This document shows positions 56,317-64,000 of a stretch of DNA of 64,000 nucleotides, in pieces. The stretch is from Talinum fruticosum (taxonomy: Eukaryota > Streptophyta > Magnoliopsida > Caryophyllales > Talinaceae): assembly GCA_021018815.1 (NCBI GenBank), contig JAITYX010000065.1, positions 124,001 through 188,000 on the forward strand, in the 5' to 3' direction. Numbering within the stretch: position 1 is the first letter of the stretch; every line of letters starts with the position of its first letter. Under the pieces are notes generated by a model, which saw only the letters and a program-made list of their open reading frames with translations, was not told where the DNA came from and did no database searches. Position numbers and translations under genes: made by a program.

Positions 56317-58491
56317 TTTTAGAGGAAAGTTGTGCTTTGTCAGCGGGCAACGTACGAGCATTACTAGTAAAGGTGTAGGACGTACTGGTGTGGTACGTAC
56401 TCGATGTGGGACGTATCGGTGTCAAACGTGCCATTGTTGAAGTAGACTTCTTATTTCCTAGCCGTTTCGCGCTAGGATTCCCGATTTCAGTTGATTTCCC
56501 TACCTTGTATTCTAAAAGAGTAGGTGCTCAAGACTCGACTTATGGAAAATTTTAGAGGAGATGGGGCCTAAGTGCTTGACCCCGAGGAACGAATGATCCT
56601 AAGAGAAAAGAGAACGATATGGTCTTTTACTTGGATGCACATAAAGAATGCAAAGGACCAAAATGAAATGCAACGATGCACATGGAGTCCCTTAAATTGG
56701 GATGAATTTAATTTGGCTAAATCCAAACAAAGACTCACCTAATTTGAGATAAATTTGATCTAGCTAAATGCAAACAAAATACTCACCTATTTTGAGATGA
56801 ATTTTAATTTGGCTAATGTAAAAAATGAACTTACCTAATTTGAGAATTTAATTTTGGCTAATGTGAAAATGAAATAAATGGACTCACCTTAATTGAGATG
56901 ATTTTTAATTTGACTAATGTAAAAAATGAACTTGCCTAATTTGAGATGAATTTAATTTGGCTAATGCACAAAAAGACTCCTATTTGAGATGGATTTTACT
57001 TTTAGCTAAATGCAAAAATGGACTCACCTATTGGAGACGAGTTTTATTTATGGTTAAATGCAAAAATGGACTTAAAAAGTCAAAACCTAAAAGCCATACC
57101 TAAAATTGACTAAAGAAAAGTAAGGGGGTCCACGACAGGACCTTCCTCGACTAACCGGAGGAGGCCAGTGGCTAAAAGAAAGCCGAGACTAAAGATTTTT
57201 TAAACCGACTCGAAATGCAACGAATGTAACGGCCTTAAAAGGGAAAGTCAAATTTGACTTTTGACTAAAATGCACAAATTGGAACCGATTCAAGAAGATT
57301 TATTATTTTATTATTGTATTTTATTTTGCACCCATGCAAGGATTACTTAACACCCTCAACCTAATCTAAAGGCTCACAAGAAAAAGGTTAAATACCAAAA
57401 ACAACCACACTCATTTCAAGCATGCAAATGAAGAGAAAGGGACCACCTAAACAAGCAAGGATCTATAGTCAAATTGGGATAATTCTAGGTTGGATACATC
57501 ATGTCTCATAATCCGACAATTTAGTCCTCTATGAGATGCATAACAGGAATCATGAATTATTGGTGCCTCTCGGTAAGAAACCAAGAAAAACATGCTATGA
57601 TTGGAGAGTAACCATCTTCCAAGTAATCAAGCCTAAGTGGGTCCATCAGGTCAATAGTTCAACCTCTCCAAAAAAATCTTCACTTAAGGGTAGGGGTATG
57701 CGAAAAAACCAAAACTGAAAAATCGATCCAAAAATCGAAAACCCAAACCAAAGAAGTTGTTAATCGGATAGATTTTTCTTAAAAATTGATTCGGTTAACC
57801 AAACTGAAAATTATTTTTGGTTCATGGTTCGGTTTTGGTTCGGAGGTATGAAAAATCGGTTAACCGAATCGAACCGAAATTTATTTTTAAAAAACTTAAA
57901 TATAAATATATCTAATGGGTTTAAGCATTGGGAAAACCCTAGCTGCTCCTATTGGTTGGATGTTGTTTATGTCCGGACCTTTGTACCGATGCTTTACGCT
58001 AAGGATCTCGTTGTGTGGATCTTGTATTCTATGTTTATGTCCGGATCTCGGCGCTCCTTCTTATCTCCATTGTATGTTTCTATAATTGATTGCCTTTTCA
58101 ATATGATTTTGCTTCTTGGATTGTTGGGGTTAGTCTTTTTTTTCCTAGTTTTAACGGTTATCCATTAACCGATCCAAAAATCTGGTTAACCGAACCAATA
58201 ATTCGATTAACTAGTCATTTCTGTTCGGATACGGATCAAATTTTGGTGTCAAACCAAATTTTTGGTTAACTTAGTTCGGTTATGGTTCAATTTTTTGACG
58301 AAACAAAAAATCGGTAAACCGAAAGTCAAGTTAACCAACTTTGCACACCCATACTTAATAGTAAAGCCTAAAGCTTGAATTTAAAAGCAATTATATTCAA
58401 GGTCGCCTAAATACAAAATGCCTAATGCAAAACACATTAAGAAAATTCACAACTCAAACTTTCAAGTCTTACCCTTTTAATAAGTGATACA
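56317..58491 (-). repeat. Leader of element X
   Basis: Between primer site and gag on the minus strand. Tandem units of the family type at ~56680-57080 (GACTCACCTAATTTGAGATGAATTT, GGCTAATG). It contains the hAT-like insertion at 57691-58353. The small ORFs (56434-56246 minus, 57536-57718 plus) have no recognised motif. Confidence 0.75.
57691..58353. mobile_element. hAT-like non-autonomous DNA element, 663 bp
   Basis: Ends TAGGGGTATGCGA and, complemented, TATGGGTGTGCAA, i.e. the TAGGGGTGTGCAA terminus common in plant hAT-type miniature elements. Flanked by 8-bp sequences CTTAAGGG (57683-57690) and CTTAATAG (58354-58361), alike at 6 of 8, the size hAT elements duplicate. Both flanks of the interior are full of GGTTAACCGAACC-type subterminal repeats. 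The central ~250 bp (57920-58170) lacks them and is open in one frame (57824-58168) without known motifs. Confidence 0.75.
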
Positions 58492-58509
58492 TCCCCAGTG
58501 GAGTCGCCA
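58492..58509 (-). other. Primer-binding site of element X
   Basis: Minus strand TGGCGACTCCACTGGGGA, one base from the LTR end. The least mutated Arg-type site in the window. Confidence 0.85.
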
Positions 58510-58510
58510 C

Positions 58511-60412
58511 TATAGGAACCATGACCGTCCCCGTAAGGAAACCAGTGGACCGAATTTCCCCACGAATGTCGGCTCTCTTGGTTTTTAAAGATTCTTTTTG
58601 AAAGTTGATTTTTGAAAATGGATTTGGAAAGTGGGGTGCCTCTTATTAAGATTATTTCTTATAATATGATTTTGAAACAATTTGAGTGCAAAGGGTGATT
58701 GGCAATTTTTATTAATCGGTTTTATTTTATAAATTTATTTTAGAGAAATCCCGAGATGTTATTTCAAGGTTAGGAAAAAAATTAGATCATATTTTGTCGC
58801 AAAGCTCTCGGGCAAAACAGATAAACCTAGTTGGGCCGAGAGCCGAGCTCGGCCTCTAGCCGGCGTTGCCATTAGCCAACTCCAATCTGAGTCCGGTGTC
58901 GGCCCTATTGCTTATGTTGTCAAATGAAACAAAAATTTAGCTATTTTCAACCTGAAATATCAAGAAGCAAATATAGATAAATAAAACAGAAAATAGGGAG
59001 TCACAAGTCGGCTTTAGAAAGTAAAAACTAACAAAAAAGTACTCTTCCAATCTTAGTATGGAAAAACTAAGCCTAAAAAGAGGTTTCAAAAGAGATCCAT
59101 CGGTCTAAATTGAGAATCCGGTGTTCGACAGACAAGGTACGAAATAGAGAGGAATGCTCTCTATTCCAACCGTCAACAGACGACCTTTTCTAATTTAAGT
59201 TGTGAGTTAAAAAATGTGTTTAAACAGATCAACCATACATTATGTGAAGTGCGGAAATTAAATCAAACAAGACATGCTAAGAAAGCGATAAATAAGCAAA
59301 TAGGAAAGCGATAAAGAAAGCAAAAAGAAATAAAAGTTACAACAGGTGGGGAGGAATTAAAATCGATTACATATTTGATCCACAATACCGAAAGCAATAA
59401 ATGGTGTAAGTCATACGGAGAATGAATTGAAAGAGGATCCGGTACCCTTATGTTGTCCTACCTGCCGATCCTGGATCACGAATTGATCGTAGCAGCAGTA
59501 ACGGTAGGGTAGTGAGCTCAAAAGGAGGACAAAAGTAGGCTATTTTGTGGAGCTTAAGAGTGGAGGAAATGTGTGATAATGTGACAAATAGAGAGAGTAG
59601 AGAGTGGGAGAGAGTAATGGGAGTAGTTTCAGTTAGGGGTTCACTAGTTGAAAAATGTAGCAGCAAAAGATGGAATTATTTAACAGGAAAAAATGAGGGA
59701 GTTGCCCCTTATTTATAGAAAAATTTGAGTGAAAAAATCAACCCAAAAATTGCTTCAACAGATCGAAAATCAGCTGAAACAGTGCTGTGTTTACCGCGAG
59801 GATAAAGGAGCTGGTTAGGATAAAATCCGTCCGGATAAAAAGATCTCGAGAAACGCAGCTTCGGTCTCCCGGACGACATCATGTGAGAGTCTCGACTTCC
59901 GTGCCTCGGTTGGTCGCTAGGAACAAAACGTAGCGTTTTGGCTAGTTTAGCTCGAAAACACGACGACGGTTTCCACACGGCATCGTACGAATGCCTCAGG
60001 TTGCATGCCTTTCTTGGTCGCTGAATGTAAAGTGAAATGCTACATTTTTGCAAAATATAGAGGAAATCGGCGCTGGTTTCAGCGACTTTCCATTTTGGGG
60101 AACTTTATATTTTTAGAAAGTTTCTATTCTTGTCGAGTTCTATTTTTGGAAGGTTTTTATTTTTGGTGCGCATTTGGGGTTCCTGGTTAGGAGCCCGAAC
60201 CGGGTTTGGTTCGGCAGAAAGAAAATGGGTTTGTGGGCCGGCCCAAGCGAAAAGTCGGCTTTTGTGGTGCTAATGGGTTTTTGTGGTTTATCGGCTTCCT
60301 TTGCGCTACTCGGACTCCGATCATAATCCCGGTTCGCAAAAAGGACTGGGATTTCATCACTGAGCCAACAAAAATAAAATAGAAAAGGGATGACACTTTT
60401 TAGGTGTCTACA
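58511..60412 (-). repeat. 5' LTR of element X
   Basis: 1902 bp on the minus strand, TGTAGACACC at 60412 to CCTATA at 58511. TATA-like box TATAAATAAGG at 59717-59707. Pairs with 53536-53186 plus 44660-43219. Confidence 0.9.
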
Positions 60413-61119
60413 ATAGGTAAGTCATACATTTTAATCTAAACACACCTAACCTCAAATGCAATTTTCAAGGATTGCTCTCCGACATCAATCTCTTTTATTA
60501 AAAGCAAATGACCATTGGATGCCCTCACTATTGAAAGAACTTAGTCTCTATTACGTCAAGAGAAGAATTAAAAAGCAAATACATTCTAATCTACATCAGT
60601 AATTGCTAGCCTATGAGATGGTCTCCAAATATTCTTCATAATTTGCTTTATACCTTCACTATTGAAAGAACTTTCATGAATAGTGTTCCTACCAAATAAA
60701 GCTAGGCTTGAGATACTAGTCCCTCATATGAGTCCCCATCAAAGTCCAGGACATTCCCTTTATCCTCTCTAAGTTTTAGCCATTTCCAATCATATTCTAA
60801 CCATTCAGCCATACTCGGCTAAATGTTTCGACAGGAACTTGTACAGGAAGAAAAGAAGAGACACAAAGTCATACAAACCAATTACACCAAAGCCTAACAA
60901 ATGAGGCTAAGTCGGTTAACTCAATCCGTACACCTAGGCGAGGGCGAAAGCTCCCACACCGTATCGAAAAACACTAAGGTTACGAAAACTCTAGGATTAT
61001 TGCTCGGCTAGAGGAACTATTTAATAACTCAAAATTTCTACCTATTTCACTACCGATTTTGAATTAGAAAGACCAATGGTAGTGGAACAACCTCTCCAAA
61101 GACGAGCGCGAGATATAGT
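60413..61119. other. Unassigned intergenic sequence
   Basis: AT-rich, no ORF over 60 codons, no repeat shared with the rest of the window that I can see. Two nearly identical phrases (CACTATTGAAAGAACTT at ~60527 and ~60657) suggest a decayed local duplication. Confidence 0.5.
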
Positions 61120-62363
61120 GGTTACCACAAAATGACAATCATGACCTCCCTAATCTAAATAGTACATATGACAACAACTAATCTCAATCAATCATTTTTG
61201 TAATTTTTAATTGAATTAAAAAATCTATTTTTAATGTTATAAGAAGACAAAAAAGAAATTTCTTATGAGTTGTTTACTTGTTCTAGTTTTATATAAAAAA
61301 TGAAGGAAAAACATACAAGGGTAACAAAATCAAAGTAATTAGTTATGTTGGAAATTCATTGACCCTCCTCCAAACAAACCACTGGTCTCCATAATCGCCG
61401 ATGGCCTTTCACCAGCTTTCGGTCTCCCTTGCCCCACCCCACCCCCGACAACACCCTTTATTAGGCTTAGAAAAGTCGACTCCGTGAATGCTCATGCACT
61501 GAAACTTATTTGATAATAAAAATTAACACGAATGCCCATTTCAATTCAAATTAACCTCATATGTTCAATCCTTTAATAAAGTACTCACATAGCAAAAAAG
61601 TAATTGTTCACTTATATCTCTGAACGGTGTAGTAATGAACAATTGAAAACTACTAGCCCTAGCAATTCTTCATAAGAATTCGTTTGATAAGGATCCGAGT
61701 AATCATAAGCTTTATGCGAGACCATATTCCAGGCTGCCATTAGAAAGACTGCAATGTTCATCATTTCCGCTTGACGGCGAGAGGTCGGTAAGGGAGGTTT
61801 AAATGGTTGAAAAGCCGATGATTATCTATGGTGGTGGGAAAAAGGATCGTTTTTGTCAAAGAGCTCGCTGGAAATAATGAAACAAAATAAGAGTGGATAT
61901 GTCGGAATCTGGGTGTCATGGGGATAGAGAATCACCGAAAGCCGATAAGATTTCATTGGAAGCATCGAAAAACGGAGTCGGCTGAGCGAGATTTGACCGA
62001 GGCGGCGGAGGAGGCAACTTTGCACTTTCACGGTGGTGGTGGAGGGGAGGCAGCTTTGCACTTTCACTTTGTTATTTTACTTCCACTTTTGATTTTCCTT
62101 CCTTTTTTATCATTGATTAGACCCTTCTCTTTTATCATTTATTAGTTTAAAGTAATGAGAGGCTCGTAAATCTAAATAATGGTTAAAAAATATAATTTTC
62201 TATACATTTATGAGAATCTTATAAATATAAAAAATAAATTTTAATGGAATAAAAATAATAAAAACTATAACTGTTGATAATAAAAATTACATAAGAGCAC
62301 TTATAAAATCATCATAATCGTGGGAGTCATTATGATTGTGGTGGTTATCATTTTGTGGTAACC
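61120..62363. mobile_element. Possible inverted-repeat DNA element, ~1.24 kb
   Basis: The left end GGTTACCACAAAATGA (61120-61135), followed by CAATCATGACCTCCC, is matched in inverted form by GGGAGTCATTATGATTG (62322-62338) and TCATTTTGTGGTAACC (62348-62363); the right arm has ~10 extra bases between the two blocks. No clear target duplication. The interior is AT-rich and has a duplicated phrase (GCAACTTTGCACTTTCACGG / GCAGCTTTGCACTTTCACTT, ~62012-62069). No transposase is visible. It ends ~270 bp upstream of the helicase exon 1. Confidence 0.5.
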
Positions 62364-62629
62364 TCTAGCTATTAGCCTCCGTAGTATTTTGTTGGCAGGA
62401 GTTTCGTACTTTGGGCTTCCTGGGTTGAAGAGGCGGCCTCATAGCCCAACAAAAGGAAACCCTTTTCTCAATCGTAGCATGGATTTCGTCTTTTAACCCT
62501 TTGGCCGTTCTCCGATATTTTCTCTCTCCTTCCCCAGTGCTCGTATTAAAGCCCTAGGCCGAGAGTCCTGTCAATCCTGGCATGGCCTTGACTCTTCGGC
62601 CTTTCGCCCTTCAACAGCGTATTCTTCCC
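62364..62629 (+). promoter_or_regulatory. Likely promoter region of the DEAD-box helicase gene
   Basis: GC content rises and transposon repeats end. No strong TATA box; the region ends in a pyrimidine-rich run (TTCCCTAGCTTTCTCTCTCCTCTCTC, 62623-62660), a type of pyrimidine patch common near plant transcription starts of TATA-less housekeeping genes. The start site is not defined by the sequence. Confidence 0.45.
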
Positions 62630-62699
62630 TAGCTTTCTCTCTCCTCTCTCTCTCTCTCTTCAACGGAAGGGGATTTCCCGAACATACTGCACCAAATAT
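62630..62699 (+). other. Probable 5' UTR exon of the helicase gene
   Basis: Ends at a consensus splice donor, ACCAAATAT|GTAAGT (GT at 62700-62701). The transcription start is uncertain. No ATG begins a useful frame before the donor. Confidence 0.5.
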
Positions 62700-63594
62700 G
62701 TAAGTTTTTCCTTTTCACCCCGTTGATTTTTAGGGTGTGTGAGCTCGGGAGAAGGGGGGTTGATTTTGGTTTGTTTCTTGTTTTGATTGCGCCACTTGTT
62801 TCTTTGTGGGTTTTGAATTTCTGGTTATTTAATCTCATACTTCCCTGGCACTAATAATCTAGCCGCTTTAGAAACCTAAAAAATTGTACGCAAATAATCA
62901 GTAGATGAGAGGTGCTTGAGTCTGAATGAACTGCATTTGTTTTTGGCCTCGATGGAAAGCATAATATGGAGGGAGTTTGAGAGAACATCCCAAAAAATGC
63001 GACTGTATGAGTGCGCTTAATTTGATTTTTTTGAAAAAGGCCAATTCTAGGAGTTTTACAAATGGTTTCACATCTTAGTTAAGTTGAAATTTGAGTTTTT
63101 GGAACTTTTCTCACTGAATTGGGTGGCTTTGATTGAGTAGAAGTGGTGTCATCATCATTGAATATCGATGTAGCTTCTTCCTTTCTGACAACCTGTTTGT
63201 AAATTGTTTTGGCTGAACTACTTCTGTTGTAAGCTACGGGTTGAGCTTTCTGTTGGTACCTTTTGCTTTAAAGGGGAGCTGACTTGATGTTGTCTACTGA
63301 GCTATGTTGGAGCATTGATTTGACTTAATGAAGCTTAGCCTGAGCAGTATGTTCTTCTGCCCCTGTTGGCTATGAATAGCTTATTTGTCAATGATAGGGA
63401 AAGCACTGCCTTGTAATATACTTTATCTGCTGATCTATGTCGACCAGCTGACAGGGCCAATATGCTTTGGCACTTATTTGAAGTGATTATGTCAACCAAT
63501 ATATGGACTTCATCGTATGAAAAGATGTAAAGGATATTTTTCCCAACTCCATGTTTCCTGATTTGTATATTTTAACTCATGTAGTTGAGTAGAG
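62700..63594 (+). other. Probable 5' UTR intron
   Basis: GT at 62700, T-rich throughout, with acceptor AG candidates at 63591-63592 and 63593-63594 directly before the start codon. No conserved frame inside. 5' UTR introns just before the ATG are common in plant housekeeping genes and often raise expression; this is inferred here. Confidence 0.55.
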
Positions 63595-63595
63595 G

Positions 63596-64000
63596 ATGTC
63601 AAATGTGGAAGCTGCTTCAAATGATTCTGGTCCAAGATATGCACCTGATGATCCAACTCTCCCGAAGCCGTGGAGAGGGTTGATTGACGGGAGCACAGGT
63701 GTTACATATTACTGGAATCCAGAGACTAATGTGACCCAGTATGAAAAGCCGGCTAGTGCACCTCCGCCATTGCATTCAGGTTTACCTCCTGCAGATATTA
63801 CATCTCAATCAGTGCCACAGCAAGGGACGCAGCATGGCCAAACCACTCAAGTGTCACAGTATCAACAGCAGTACATGAATCAGTTACCTCAACAGCAAGG
63901 GCAGCTTCAGGGTCCTCTACCTGGACAAATTGCTCAGCAACAGTCCTCTCCAATGCCAACAACCGGGCAGCAAGGGTCTAAAATGGGAGCCTTCCAGCAG
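63596..64000 (+). CDS. WW-domain DEAD-box RNA helicase (RH14/RH40/RH46-like), N-terminal part
   Basis: Start ATG at 63596; the frame is open for 135 codons to the window edge and continues beyond. Residues ~20-53 form a WW domain: PxLPKPWRGLIDG (Trp26), TYYWNPETNVTQYEKP, with Tyr49 at the second signature position, as in this plant family. Residues ~54-135 are Gln/Pro/Ser-rich and low in complexity. The RYAPDDPTLPKPW opening and this order match plant DEAD-box ATP-dependent RNA helicases 14, 40 and 46, whose helicase core (Q motif, DEAD, SAT) would follow in later exons. Members unwind RNA, probably in the nucleus, and are linked to rRNA or mRNA processing. Codon use and lack of stops contrast with every other ORF here. 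Confidence 0.9.
   Translation, partial: MSNVEAASNDSGPRYAPDDPTLPKPWRGLIDGSTGVTYYWNPETNVTQYEKPASAPPPLHSGLPPADITSQSVPQQGTQHGQTTQVSQYQQQYMNQLPQQQGQLQGPLPGQIAQQQSSPMPTTGQQGSKMGAFQQ

Larger units (their letters stand above)
43219..60412 (-). mobile_element. Non-autonomous Tat-lineage element 'X', with nested insertions
   Basis: Minus strand: 5' LTR 60412-58511, primer site 58509-58492, leader with tandem repeats (and a hAT-like insertion), gag 56316-~55441, a 1.9-kb 3' region without pol, then the 3' LTR starting at 53536. The 3' LTR is split by the inverted composite (44666-53180) and resumes at 44660-43219. Without insertions X is about 8 kb. Protease, RT, RNase H and integrase are absent, so it could only move with enzymes supplied by a relative such as A. 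Flanking pentamers (43214-43218 AATTA, 60413-60417 ATAGG) do not match, so its target duplication is not visible. Confidence 0.82.

Noticed and set aside
57824..58168. 114-codon plus-strand ORF
   Set aside because: Mostly inside the hAT-like element. The first part translates the subterminal repeats; no domain is recognisable.
43214..60417. Target duplication for element X
   Set aside because: The flanking pentamers AATTA and ATAGG do not match; either the ends are rearranged or the flanks have mutated, so no duplication is claimed.
61918..62145. 75-codon plus-strand ORF with a Gly-rich and a hydrophobic part
   Set aside because: Inside the inverted-repeat element, no motif, and it contains a local duplication. 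Not supported as a gene.

Overview
This is nuclear DNA from a flowering plant. Almost the whole window is a stack of nested, decayed LTR retrotransposons of plant-specific lineages (SIRE/Maximus-like Ty1/copia, Tat-like and chromodomain Tekay/Del-like Ty3/gypsy), with fragments of a CACTA transposon, a LINE and small inverted-repeat elements. The only credible host gene starts near the right edge. It encodes a WW-domain DEAD-box RNA helicase of the plant RH14/RH40/RH46 type, its coding sequence opens at 63596, and it runs off the window. I found no bacterial genes, rRNA, tRNA or CRISPR.

Left part (1-28331). A copia element with pol followed by an envelope-like ORF (717-776, 4181-8769, 26391-27873) has been split twice. 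A chromovirus-type solo LTR (777-4175, target duplication ACCGT) cut it inside pol. A complete 17.6-kb Tat-like gypsy element ('A', 8770-26390, target duplication CATCT) cut it inside the envelope-like ORF. Element A has two LTRs of about 1.9 kb, an Arg-type primer site, a leader with tandem repeats, degenerate gag-protease-RT-RNase H-integrase, a long 3' region with broken ORFs on the opposite strand, and a polypurine tract. A reverse Tat LTR fragment fills 1-716. The copia 3' LTR abuts a LINE endonuclease fragment.

Middle (28332-43218). In order: a CACTA fragment with terminal motif, a 38-bp-arm hairpin and a Transposase_24-like ORF; a reverse gypsy LTR piece; the tail of another copia element; a chromodomain gypsy element 'B' (32327-about 39611) whose integrase core is deleted; a copia RT/RNase H fragment fused to B's cut 3' LTR; and a reverse gypsy LTR with primer site.

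Right part (43219-60412). A reverse-oriented, pol-less Tat derivative 'X' carries two passengers. One is a hAT-like miniature element in its leader (57691-58353). The other, in its 3' LTR, is the strangest object in the window: an 8.5-kb insertion (44666-53180) whose two LTRs are inverted, so that both outer ends are U3 ends, flanked by a near-perfect 5-bp target duplication. From 60413 to 62363 lie unassigned AT-rich sequence and a 1.2-kb inverted-repeat element next to the helicase promoter.

No retrotransposon here looks able to move by itself. All coding regions carry stops, frameshifts, deletions or catalytic changes. All homology calls are from reading motifs and comparing copies by eye; no database search was run.
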